Assembly: GCA_020630575.1 (NCBI GenBank)
Contig: JAHDBD010000014.1
Location: 1-64,000 of the forward strand
Source of the DNA: Bernardetia sp.
Lineage (GTDB): Bacteria; Bacteroidota; Bacteroidia; Cytophagales; Bernardetiaceae
Direction: 5' to 3'
DNA: 64,000 nt
Part shown: one piece after another, positions 53,031 to 61,665 of the stretch
How the letters are laid out: each line of letters opens with the position of its first letter
Position numbering within the stretch: the stretch's first letter is position 1
The notes under the pieces: generated by a model
What the model saw: the letters and a program-made list of their open reading frames with translations, nothing else
Databases searched by the model: none
Told to the model about the DNA's origin: nothing
Program-made: the position numbers and the translations under genes

Positions 53031-53810
53031 CTAACAGACTTTTTCTTCCAAAATATGTATATCAAATTCTTCTTTCAAAATTTGATAAAACTCTTCATCA
53101 TTTTGTATTGTACGTTCTTGTTTCTCTTCGCCTATTGTTTTGATAAATTTATTATTGAACAAGGTAATTCTCCCTTGGTTTGTCGGAATCGTACAAATTT
53201 TATTTTTTACAAAATAAGACTCCTCTGAATATTGTTTGAAGTCTATTTGCTCATAAAATTCTTCAATCTTTCTAGGATTTGTATCAAAGGCATATATTTT
53301 TTTGAATTTATAGCCCTTTTTAGATTCTGATAAAATATAATTAGATTCGCTCAATTGATTTATTTTGTAAATTGAATCTCTCTCTTTATAAACATAATTA
53401 TCAATTTTTGAAGGAATTTTCATAGGTTCTGTAAAAAGATTTCCAAATCCTACGTCTATAAGCCACTTTTCTTCTAGCTGTACAATTATAGCTAAATGGT
53501 CGAATTCTACGCCTAATTTTTCTTTCTTTTCATATATTCTTGCTGAGATAATCTGAACATCAAATCCAAGTTCTTTGAGAAGGCTATAAAACAAAAAATT
53601 GAGTTCATAACAAAAACCACCTCTTTTTTCTACAACTATTTTTTGATACAAAGAAGCTACATCAATGCGTAGAGGTTTCTTTAAATGTATATCCAAATCT
53701 TCAAAAGGAATTGCAAAGACATGTTTTTTATGTAGCTCGTTTAGCGTTTGTAGGTTGTTTTGTGGGTTTTGCCGATAATCTATTCGACGTAGATAATTGT
53801 CTAACTTCAT
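53031..53810 (-). CDS. Arylamine N-acetyltransferase
   Basis: This 259-aa NAT transfers acetyl from acetyl-CoA to arylamines or arylhydrazines. The triad is C67 (RGGFCYELN), H105 (DHLAIIV) and D119 (LIDVGFGN). Length and triad spacing match NAT family proteins. The start is ATG 53808-53810 (MKLDNYLRRIDYRQ). It is transcribed alone and ends in the inverted hairpin. Its native substrate is unknown. Confidence 0.93.
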   Translation of the reverse strand: MKLDNYLRRIDYRQNPQNNLQTLNELHKKHVFAIPFEDLDIHLKKPLRIDVASLYQKIVVEKRGGFCYELNFLFYSLLKELGFDVQIISARIYEKKEKLGVEFDHLAIIVQLEEKWLIDVGFGNLFTEPMKIPSKIDNYVYKERDSIYKINQLSESNYILSESKKGYKFKKIYAFDTNPRKIEEFYEQIDFKQYSEESYFVKNKICTIPTNQGRITLFNNKFIKTIGEEKQERTIQNDEEFYQILKEEFDIHILEEKVC

Positions 53811-53990
53811 TTCTTAATTATTTGTGTGTTTATTGGTTGTTGTTGCTATTGAAAATAACTTGTTTATTTTTAACTAGTTAGTCTTAAGTAAACTTCTTTT
53901 TCTTCGATTTTTACTATTAAAAAGCTAGTGTAAAAGTAATCAAATTCTATATGTTATTTCAATTCTATAACTTACTTTAAGGAAATAAAA

Positions 53991-54020
53991 AACTCTTTCA
54001 TTATTTCTAATAAAAGAGTT
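53991..54020 (-). terminator. Terminator of glmS
   Basis: AACTCTTTCATTA and its near-complement form a 13-bp stem (one G-U) with a T-run in the minus direction, 37 bp beyond the glmS stop. Confidence 0.7.
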
Positions 54021-54056
54021 CTTGTTTGAATTTTACTTTATAACATATAATTTTAT

Positions 54057-55898
54057 TTATTCCACAGTAACTGATTTAGCCAAATTTCTAGGCTGATCAA
54101 CATTACAACCACGCATCAAAGCAACATGGTACGATAAAAGTTGAAGAGGAATAACTGAAACTAAAGGCATAAAGGCATCGTGTGTACTTGGTACTTCGAT
54201 AACATAATCTACCTTTTTTGGAATAGCAGCATCTCCTTCTGTCACAACAGCAATTACTTTTCCTCGTCTTGCTTTTACTTCTTCGATATTGGATAAAATT
54301 TTATCATACGAATTATCACGAGTTGCAATTACAACAACTGGCATTTCTTCATCGATAAGCGCAATAGGACCGTGTTTCATTTCGGCAGCAGGATAACCTT
54401 CTGCATGTATATAAGATATTTCCTTGAGTTTTAAAGCACCTTCTAAAGCAACTGGGAAATTATACCCACGTCCTAAATACAAGAAATTACGAGCATTGAC
54501 AAAGTCTTTTGCTATTTTTTCTATTTGCGTATTTAGTTTTAGAGCTTGTTCTACTTTTTGAGGAATACGTTCTAATTGACGTAAAAGGTCTTTTAATTGA
54601 TTTTCAGAAAGTGTTTTTCTTTCTTTAGCAAGCATAAGTCCAAGAAGAGCCAAAACGGTTACTTGTCCTGTAAATGCTTTTGTACTAGCTACACCTATTT
54701 CAGGTCCTGCATGAATATATGCTCCTTCGTGTGTTGCTCGTGCAATAGAAGAACCAACTACATTACAAACTCCAAAAATAATTGCTCCTCTACTTTTTGC
54801 TAATTCAATAGCTGCAAGTGTATCAGCCGTTTCTCCTGATTGTGAAATAGCAATCATTACATCACCCTCTTCTATGATTGGATTTCTATAACGAAATTCA
54901 GAAGCATATTCTACTTCAACAGGAATACGTGCAAATTCTTCAATGATATATTCAGCCACTAAACCAGCATGCCATGAAGTTCCACAGGCTACAATGACAA
55001 TACGTTTTGCATTAACAAGATTATCTAAATATTTATGAATTCCACCCAAATTTACGTGTCCATTGGCTGCGATAAGCCTTCCACGAAGAGCATCACGGAT
55101 AGATTTTGGTTGTTCAAAAATTTCTTTTAACATAAAATAGTCATAACCCCCTTTTTCGATAGATTCTAATTCCATATCTAAAGTATGAATATAAGGAGTG
55201 GTTGGAATATCTTCAATGTTTCTGATAGTAAGTGAGTCATTTGTCAGAAGTGCTATTTCGCCATCATTTAGATAAACTACTTCTTTTGTATATTCTATAA
55301 TAGGAGTAGCATCAGAAGCAATAAAAAACTCATCTTGGTCTTTTCCAATTCCGATAACCAAAGGACTTCCTTTTCGTGCTGCAATCAGTTGATGAGGACT
55401 ATCTTCTGACATAATAATAATGGCATACGCTCCTACCACTTTATGCAGAGCCAAACGAACGGCTTCTTCTAAGCTACATTTGTGTTGGTCTTGAATTTCT
55501 TCGATAAAATGAATAAATACTTCTGAATCTGTGTCTGATTTGAAAGTATGTCCTTTATTAATTAAATCTTGTTTTAAGACGGAATAGTTTTCAATAATTC
55601 CGTTATGAATAATTGCCAACCGACTAGAACCTGAATAATGAGGGTGTGCATTGACATCATTAGGTTCTCCATGAGTTGCCCAACGAGTATGTCCAATTCC
55701 TACTTTGCCTCCTTTACTCTTATCTTGTATAAAACTTTCTAGTTCGGCTACTTTTCCTTTTTTCTTATAAATATTGATACCAGAATCCATTAATGCTACT
55801 CCAGAGCTATCATAACCACGATACTCTAATCTTTTTAATCCTTTTATAAGGATGGGATACGCTTCACGTTGTCCGATATAACCTACAATTCCACACAT
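54057..55898 (-). CDS. glmS: Glucosamine-6-phosphate synthase (glutamine-hydrolysing)
   Basis: GlmS makes glucosamine-6-phosphate from fructose-6-phosphate and glutamine for cell-wall and LPS synthesis. The 613-aa protein has the N-terminal nucleophile Cys2 (MCGIVGYIG), a glutaminase domain (1 to about 220; HTRWATHGEPNDVNAHPH), and two SIS isomerase domains (SQSGETADTLAAIELAK, GRGYNFPVALEGALKLKEISYIHAEGYPAAEMKHGP) with the C-terminal DQPRNLAKSVTVE. It lies downstream of DUF4270 and the GT5 protein on the same strand. No glmS ribozyme was seen upstream. Confidence 0.97.
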   Translation of the reverse strand: MCGIVGYIGQREAYPILIKGLKRLEYRGYDSSGVALMDSGINIYKKKGKVAELESFIQDKSKGGKVGIGHTRWATHGEPNDVNAHPHYSGSSRLAIIHNGIIENYSVLKQDLINKGHTFKSDTDSEVFIHFIEEIQDQHKCSLEEAVRLALHKVVGAYAIIIMSEDSPHQLIAARKGSPLVIGIGKDQDEFFIASDATPIIEYTKEVVYLNDGEIALLTNDSLTIRNIEDIPTTPYIHTLDMELESIEKGGYDYFMLKEIFEQPKSIRDALRGRLIAANGHVNLGGIHKYLDNLVNAKRIVIVACGTSWHAGLVAEYIIEEFARIPVEVEYASEFRYRNPIIEEGDVMIAISQSGETADTLAAIELAKSRGAIIFGVCNVVGSSIARATHEGAYIHAGPEIGVASTKAFTGQVTVLALLGLMLAKERKTLSENQLKDLLRQLERIPQKVEQALKLNTQIEKIAKDFVNARNFLYLGRGYNFPVALEGALKLKEISYIHAEGYPAAEMKHGPIALIDEEMPVVVIATRDNSYDKILSNIEEVKARRGKVIAVVTEGDAAIPKKVDYVIEVPSTHDAFMPLVSVIPLQLLSYHVALMRGCNVDQPRNLAKSVTVE

Positions 55899-56052
55899 AA
55901 ATTCGTATTTTTTAATGATTTAGTGAGTTCTTTGAAAAATTTAAACTCTTTACTACTAGCAAATTACAGAATAATTTTAATTCACTTTTGATTTGAAAAG
56001 AGATTTATAAAAAAATAAGTATTTCTGATTTTATTTGCTCTATTTTTACCTT

Positions 56053-57420
56053 TTATTCTGCGATGCTATAATACATACGTAATCTGACAGCAGGAAGGTT
56101 ATTAGTATTCTTTTGAGTAGGAAAAACAAGTCTATTTAGACTGATATTATTTTCAGAAGGTTGTATAATCAAACCATCACTATCCACAATTAATCCTTTT
56201 GCTAGTTGATTGATATAACTTGTAATTGTCGCATAACTATATGATTTTCCTTGTATAGAATAGCCCATAGTAAGTCCTGTATTGCCTCCTGATTCAGCTG
56301 GCAAAAACTCAATTGCTCCAGTGGAAGTGTAATAAAAACCATCTCCATCTCCAAATAAAAACAAAAGTTGGTTTGGTGCTGTAATAGTAGAACTCATGGC
56401 AGTTTCTAACGTAGGAATATCTAATTCAACACGCTGAATAACCATACTTTGACCAATTACAAAATCACTTAAATAAGGGAATTCTAATTTTACACCAATT
56501 CCTGTTCCTGCTTGTATGGCAGCAAGGTTATTTGTATTTTCAGAAGAAACAAAATTTTGTGTAGTTAAAGGTGATAGAGCCGAGTTAGATAAATCACTTT
56601 CTATATTTGAAAAGCTCACAGGCATATCAAATTTGTAAGAAGATGAAACGGTATCACTTGGGTAATGAAAGTATAAAGTAAGATTTGTAGCAGGTGCTAG
56701 TGGATTTATTCCTATGATGGACATATTAGGAGAAGTGTTTCTGAAAGCAAGTCCTTTGGAAAAAATTTGGAATAAAGAGTCATTTGCAAATTTATTTTCT
56801 AATCCATAATTAAACAATCTTCTTCCAAGTGCCTCTGAAAGAGAAACTCGCAATACTTTATTACTATCCAAAGCATTGGGATAAACAGCACTTCCTACAA
56901 CTGCGTTTGAAGTTTGAAGTGTATCAAACTGATAATAATTTTTGCTTTCAAAAAGCTCTGAAACTTCATATAATTGTATTGTACTTTGCCCTGTTGTATC
57001 TCCGTATACATAATCTGTTTGGAAAAAACCAACTAATGAATCATAAATTGCTACTTCTCCTGCATCATTTTTTAGGTCTTCTGTAAGTGTGGTAAGTCCG
57101 ATGTTTGCAAAACCCTGTGCTGAATATCTACCTACATATTGATCAGACAATGCACCCATCAAAAGGCGAGAGTTTCCAGTTCTGCTAGTTGTATTTACAC
57201 TATCACTTTGAAAAACTTTTACGTTTACTGTTAGTGTATCTGTATAAAAAGTATTTATAAATTGCTCTTCTCCAATATCAATCGGTTCAGGTTCTTTCTC
57301 ACAACTGGTCAAAGTGATAAAGAAAAATAGAGAAATGATACCAAAGAAAGAAGAACGAATCAAAGGAAGTTTTTTTGAGGATATTATCAAAAGGCGAGAT
57401 AAAAAATTATTCTTTTTCAT
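56053..57420 (-). CDS. DUF4270 family lipoprotein
   Basis: The 455-aa envelope lipoprotein has a long basic N-terminus, a hydrophobic segment and lipobox SC (about residue 40), then strands typical of DUF4270 (DSVNTTSRTGNSRLLMGALSDQYVGRYSAQGFANI, and an LRMYYSIAE end). Its function is unknown. The order GT5-type protein, DUF4270, glmS appears on one strand here, and I recall such a pairing in other Bacteroidota. Confidence 0.85.
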   Translation of the reverse strand: MKKNNFLSRLLIISSKKLPLIRSSFFGIISLFFFITLTSCEKEPEPIDIGEEQFINTFYTDTLTVNVKVFQSDSVNTTSRTGNSRLLMGALSDQYVGRYSAQGFANIGLTTLTEDLKNDAGEVAIYDSLVGFFQTDYVYGDTTGQSTIQLYEVSELFESKNYYQFDTLQTSNAVVGSAVYPNALDSNKVLRVSLSEALGRRLFNYGLENKFANDSLFQIFSKGLAFRNTSPNMSIIGINPLAPATNLTLYFHYPSDTVSSSYKFDMPVSFSNIESDLSNSALSPLTTQNFVSSENTNNLAAIQAGTGIGVKLEFPYLSDFVIGQSMVIQRVELDIPTLETAMSSTITAPNQLLFLFGDGDGFYYTSTGAIEFLPAESGGNTGLTMGYSIQGKSYSYATITSYINQLAKGLIVDSDGLIIQPSENNISLNRLVFPTQKNTNNLPAVRLRMYYSIAE

Positions 57421-57612
57421 TAAATTAAATTTATGACAACTGTTTTAGTGGTTTTTGAAGCTAGATGACAACAGTACGAATTAACTGTCTTACTTTGTTG
57501 CAAAGAAGGCTTTAGAAATACCCTTTTTTGAAATGCTTTTGCAAAAGTACGAATTATATGGATATATTGGAATATTTGTCAGATTTGAGAAAATAGAAAC
57601 TTTTTTACAAAC

Positions 57613-57650
57613 AAAAAACAGACAGAATAAAATTATTCTGTCTGTTTTTT
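57613..57650 (-). terminator. Terminator of the GT5-type gene
   Basis: A perfect 18-bp stem (AAAAAACAGACAGAATAA and complement) with an AA loop, 17 bp beyond the stop codon of 57668-58522. Confidence 0.85.
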
Positions 57651-57667
57651 ATAAAAAGTATATCAAA

Positions 57668-58522
57668 TTAAACTGCTTTTTCCTCTTCAACTAGTTCTGC
57701 CATTCTATCTCCTAAAAGTGTTTTGTAAATATCATAATATCCATCACAAATTGCATCTTTGTCTCCTACAATCGTACTTACATTTTCAGATAAAGAAGCT
57801 GCAATAATATCATTAGTTTTGCCTGAATCTTGTGCATTTACTACACAATCAGAATATTTTGCACCCATTTCCATAAATCCTTGTGGTGTTGGATTTGCGA
57901 TAAGAGAAGCTAACATTTCTTCAGTAATATCGTCTAAAGCTACCTTATCAGACAGTGTAGCAACATCAAAGTTTTGCTCAAAAAGATTATCATAAACTGT
58001 AGATACAATTTTAGACTCTTTAAAAAGTGGTTCGTTTTGATAAGTTGTACGAAGATATAAAGGCAAAAGACCTGTAAACCAATCATTACAATGTACAATA
58101 TCAGGTGCCCAACCTAGTTTTTTTACTGTTTCGGCAACTCCTTTACAGAAGAAGATAGCACGCTCATCATTATCTTCAAAAAGATTTTCTGCTTTATCTT
58201 TATATAATTTTTTACGGTGAAAATAATCTTCATTATCTATAAAATACACCTGCATTTTGGCTTGTGGAATAGAAGCAACTTTGATAGTAAGTGGCTTATC
58301 TTCTTCTCCAACTGTAATATTAATTCCAGAAAGTCTGACTACTTCATGAAGACGATTTTTACGCTCATTAATAACTCCCCAACGTGGTACGATAATACGA
58401 ATTTCGATGTCTTTATTCTGCATTGCTTCTGGCAACGGACGTACATAATCTCCAACTCCTAACTTATTCAAAAATGGTGTAATCTCGCTCGTTACATAAA
58501 GTATGCGTAGGCTCTCCGACAT
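57668..58522 (-). CDS. Glycogen/starch synthase N-terminal domain protein (GT5-like)
   Basis: The 284-aa protein matches only the first half of glycogen synthases: the ADP-glucose side domain with LRILYVTSEITPFLNKLGVGDYVRPLPEAMQNKDIEIRIIVPRWG, KVASIPQAKMQVYFIDNEDYFHRK, ADIVHCNDWFTGLLPLYLR-like APDIVHCNDWFTGLLPLYLR and KESKIVSTVYDNLFEQNF. The nucleotide-binding C-terminal domain is missing and the KxGGL loop is replaced (KLGVGDY), so it may not be a functional synthase. This form is frequent in Bacteroidota. It sits upstream of DUF4270 and glmS, and has its own terminator. Confidence 0.85.
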   Translation of the reverse strand: MSESLRILYVTSEITPFLNKLGVGDYVRPLPEAMQNKDIEIRIIVPRWGVINERKNRLHEVVRLSGINITVGEEDKPLTIKVASIPQAKMQVYFIDNEDYFHRKKLYKDKAENLFEDNDERAIFFCKGVAETVKKLGWAPDIVHCNDWFTGLLPLYLRTTYQNEPLFKESKIVSTVYDNLFEQNFDVATLSDKVALDDITEEMLASLIANPTPQGFMEMGAKYSDCVVNAQDSGKTNDIIAASLSENVSTIVGDKDAICDGYYDIYKTLLGDRMAELVEEEKAV

Positions 58523-59035
58523 AGTATAAAAAGTTTGGTAAAATATTCTTTAAAAATTTTCTTTATTTTTCCTCTTGAATTACATATTCACTTAACACTA
58601 AAAAAGCAATTCATTAAATTTAAATAATAAATCTACTTTTGTGTATTTCTTTTAAAATTTGTTTTACAATTTCTTTATAGTAATTCAAAATGTTTTACAA
58701 AAATACGGATTTTTTTTCAGAAAACAATAGGTTTGTCAAAAATAACTTGTATTATTGCTTTTCAAACTCCAATTTGCACTACTTATGCTCTTTCGAATAC
58801 TCAAATTCGATATTAAAATTGCCTGCCTAATTTCATTCTTTAATAAGTGCAATTTATTATCTACTTACTTGTTCATTCTACACTAAAACAGATTAGAAGA
58901 CGTTAGAAAACGAATATCTAGTTCTTCTGTAATTTTATCTTTCTAGTTCTACTTTACATCCATGAAAAATATTCTTTTTGTATTGTAGTCTTTTTGTTTC
59001 TTATTCTCAAGTGATGATTTCGAACATGTACTAAA
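58523..59035. other. 513-bp gene-poor region
   Basis: The stretch between the GT5-like gene and the terminator at 59036 holds no supported gene. It is AT-rich, with scattered TTTG and TA-rich motifs; a promoter for the GT5-like gene probably lies here. Confidence 0.45.
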
Positions 59036-59072
59036 AAAAAGGCTTTCTACATTTTGTGTAAAAAGCCTTTTT
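59036..59072 (-). terminator. Terminator of the low-complexity exported protein
   Basis: AAAAAGGCTTTCTAC and its near-complement (one mismatch) form a 15-bp stem with T-run, downstream of 59104-60270. Confidence 0.75.
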
Positions 59073-59103
59073 ATGTATTTTAATTAGAGATTAAAGAGAA
59101 AAA

Positions 59104-60270
59104 TTATTCTCCTCCTCCACCTCTGCGTGAACGGCTACTTCCACCACCACTACGACTTCCTCCAGACTTGCTTCTTGAGCTTCCTCCAGAGCTACGAGTA
59201 GAACTTCCACTTCTATTGTTGGAACGAGTATTTGAGCTTCCACTTGTACTTGTTCCTGTGTTGTTTCTACGATTTGAGTTTGTATTAGTGCGAGTATTCG
59301 TTCTGGTATTACTATTATTTCCTCGTTGATTAGAATTATTATAATTTCCGTTATTACTATTTCTAGTATTTGAAAAACGGTTATTGTTTGTATTTCCTTG
59401 TGTGCGAGTGTTGTTATTATTTGTATTATCTGTTCTGGTAGGAATAACAATATTACCACCTCTACGCTGACGTGCTGCTGTTACACTTTGACTGCGAGTG
59501 TCTCCTCTATAAATTCTATCATAACTATTCCAATTGTTTCCATAATAATAGTTATTTCCCCATCCTCTATTCCAAGAATTTCCATATCCATAATAGCCAT
59601 TTCCCCAACCTCTACTCCAGTAAGGGTCATTCCATCTGTTCCAGTTGTTATAACCATATCCATACGACCAACCTGAGTTCCAACCTCTGCGAGAAGACCA
59701 ACCTACTGACCAGCCTGAATTCCAGCCACTATTCCAGTTGTTTCCCCAACCATTGTTCCAATTGTTATAACCATAACCACCACCACAAGGTGAGCCACAC
59801 GGACTTCCACAAGGGTTGTTACAAGGATTATTAAAGCCTGTATTTCCACAAGGGCTATTGAACCCACAAGGAGATCTAAATTGATTAAACTGTCCACATT
59901 CGTTACAGTTTTGTTGTTGATACGGCGTATAAGTTGGTGTAAATTGATTTGCTTGTGCTTCTTGAGCATCTAGTTTTGCTCTAATTTCGGCTTGTTGTGC
60001 ATATTCTGCTTCTGCTCTTGCACGAGCTTCATCAGCACGCTGTTGTGCTAAGGCTTCTTCTTTTGCTTTTTTATTAGATAAGGCAACACGATCTTTTTTC
60101 GAACCGTAAACATCATCATAATCATAATTTGCATCTTGTGCAAAAGAGTTTGCAGAGAAGATAAAGAAAGCTACCAAAACTCCTATCATGAATGATATAG
60201 AAGGAGGCGCACCGATAATCGAACCAATAATTTGGTGCGATTTTGTTTTATTTTTGCTTGTATTTTTCAT
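59104..60270 (-). CDS. Exported low-complexity protein (Cys/Gly/Trp/Asn-rich, Arg/Ser tail)
   Basis: The 388-aa protein has a hydrophobic segment (SISFMIGVLVAFFIFSANSFAQ, cut near residue 45), then an Ala/Glu/Gln coiled-coil segment (KKAKEEALAQQRADEARARAEAEYAQQ) and an unusual body: CGSPCGSPCGG and NNPCNNPCG motifs with many cysteines, a Trp/Gly/Asn/Tyr-rich part (NNWNNGWGNNWNSGW), and an Arg/Ser/Thr/Asn-rich tail ending SRSGGGSSRSRRGGGGE. No folded domain is recognised. It could be a surface or matrix-type polymer or be involved in adhesion. Parallel reading frames on both strands are open only because of the repeats. Confidence 0.75.
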   Translation of the reverse strand: MKNTSKNKTKSHQIIGSIIGAPPSISFMIGVLVAFFIFSANSFAQDANYDYDDVYGSKKDRVALSNKKAKEEALAQQRADEARARAEAEYAQQAEIRAKLDAQEAQANQFTPTYTPYQQQNCNECGQFNQFRSPCGFNSPCGNTGFNNPCNNPCGSPCGSPCGGGYGYNNWNNGWGNNWNSGWNSGWSVGWSSRRGWNSGWSYGYGYNNWNRWNDPYWSRGWGNGYYGYGNSWNRGWGNNYYYGNNWNSYDRIYRGDTRSQSVTAARQRRGGNIVIPTRTDNTNNNNTRTQGNTNNNRFSNTRNSNNGNYNNSNQRGNNSNTRTNTRTNTNSNRRNNTGTSTSGSSNTRSNNRSGSSTRSSGGSSRSKSGGSRSGGGSSRSRRGGGGE

Positions 60271-60624
60271 AATAATATAGGTATAGTTTGAATGTATTTT
60301 TGATTTAGTAATTTACTAATTGTTGGCTTGATTTAATTTGATGAAGCTATCAAAATAAGAGTCAACTATCTAGTTTTTGATAGTTTCTATACTTTGTTAA
60401 CTCAAAAATGATGCTTCTGTTACTTATTAGATGCGAAAATTGGGCAATAAGTTGCAGAAGGTAGCAAATATTTATGTTAAAATCTTTCAAATTAATAAAG
60501 TAGCAATAAACCTTAGCTAGTTTTACTAGATAATTGTACCTACAAATAGTTTTCAAATTCATATCTTTGCAAATCATTAGAAATAAAAATAAACAAAACA
60601 GAAAAAATAAATTCAAGTTATTTT
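60271..60624. other. 354-bp divergent region upstream of bshB1
   Basis: No gene is supported. TATCTTTG at 60562-60569 fits the -7 consensus and would give a leader of about 50 nt for bshB1. The gene on the minus strand (59104) also starts here. Confidence 0.5.
60562..60569 (+). promoter_or_regulatory. Candidate -7 element for bshB1
   Basis: TATCTTTG matches TAnnTTTG. The nearest TTG (60534-60536) gives a 25-nt spacer, longer than ideal. Confidence 0.45.
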
Positions 60625-61386
60625 ATGACCAGCCAAAACGACAAACAAAACTCAAAGTCAGCTATAAAATTAGATATTTTAGCACTTGCTGCACATCCAG
60701 ATGATGTAGAACTTAGCTGTTCGGGAACACTTTTAGCAGCAGCAGCCAAAGGAAAAAAAATAGGAATTGTAGATTTTACACGAGGAGAATTAGGCTCAAG
60801 AGGAAGCGCAGAAATTCGTGATAAGGAAGCCAAAAATTCAGGTGAAATTTTAGGACTTTCAGTAAGAGAAAATTTAGCTTTCAAAGACGGTTTTTTTTAT
60901 GATGATAATGAACATAGATTAAAGGTAATTCAAGCCATCCGAAGATTCAGACCCGAAATAGTTTTGATAAATGCACCTTCTGACAGACACCCCGACCACG
61001 GAAAAGGTGCAGAGCTTTCCAAAACGTCATGTTTTTTGAGTGGACTTATCAAAATAGAAACTCACTGGGAAGGCAAAAAACAAGAACATTGGCGACCAAA
61101 ACACGTTTATCATTACATTCAAAGCAATATGCTTGTACCTGATTTTGTAGTGGATGTAACTCCGTTTTGGGAACAAAAAATGAAATCTATTTTAGCTTTT
61201 GAGTCACAATTTCATAATCCAAATTATCAATCTGATGAAGAAGAAACATTTATTTCCTCTCCTCGTTTTGTGCAGTTTTTGGAAGCACGAGCAAAAGAGT
61301 TTGGACAAGCTATTCAAGTAAATTATGGCGAAGGTTTTATCAAAACGGCACAACTTGGAGTAAAAGACATTACAGATTTAATATAG
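60625..61386 (+). CDS. bshB1: Bacillithiol biosynthesis deacetylase BshB1
   Basis: BshB1 removes the acetyl group from GlcNAc-malate during synthesis of the thiol bacillithiol. The 253-aa LmbE-fold zinc hydrolase has the AHPDD motif (23-27: H24, D26/D27) and a later DRHPDHGKG zinc segment. Family-specific text includes GIVDFTRGELGSRGSAEIRDKEAKNSGEILG and VDVTPFWEQKMKSILAFESQFHNP. Bacillithiol genes are known from Firmicutes, Deinococcus and Bacteroidota. bshA and bshC are not in this window. Confidence 0.93.
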   Translation: MTSQNDKQNSKSAIKLDILALAAHPDDVELSCSGTLLAAAAKGKKIGIVDFTRGELGSRGSAEIRDKEAKNSGEILGLSVRENLAFKDGFFYDDNEHRLKVIQAIRRFRPEIVLINAPSDRHPDHGKGAELSKTSCFLSGLIKIETHWEGKKQEHWRPKHVYHYIQSNMLVPDFVVDVTPFWEQKMKSILAFESQFHNPNYQSDEEETFISSPRFVQFLEARAKEFGQAIQVNYGEGFIKTAQLGVKDITDLI

Positions 61387-61627
61387 TTTTGTGAATTTCT
61401 ACTAGGTCAAATGCACGAAATTTTATTTGTCAGAGTAATATCAATTTACAAAGTGAATAACTAGTATGATTTACTTTAATTAAATAGACACAGAAAAATT
61501 TTGTGTATTTGTCTTACCTTTCAAAACAATTTCTCCAAAATTCAAAAAACATTTTCGTATTAGTTAGTTATCTTTGTTTAGATTAATCAGAAATTTTAGA
61601 GAGTTTCGAAGAAACAAAAAAAGAAAT

Positions 61628-61655
61628 TTACTGATAACTGTTTACTGATAACTGA
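61628..61655. repeat. Heptamer array, TTACTGA/TAACTGA family
   Basis: Four 7-mers (TTACTGA, TAACTGT, TTACTGA, TAACTGA). The reverse complement resembles the TCAGTAA array after atpB. It ends ten bases before the uvrB start codon. Confidence 0.9.
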
Positions 61656-61665
61656 AGACTCAAAT

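Noticed and set aside
59091..59969. Several open frames on both strands at 59.1-60.0 kb
   Set aside because: They are shadows of the repeat-rich exported protein on the minus strand.
60362..60616. 84-aa minus-strand frame upstream of bshB1
   Set aside because: Cys/Phe/Leu/Ile-rich chance frame in AT-rich DNA covering the bshB1 promoter.
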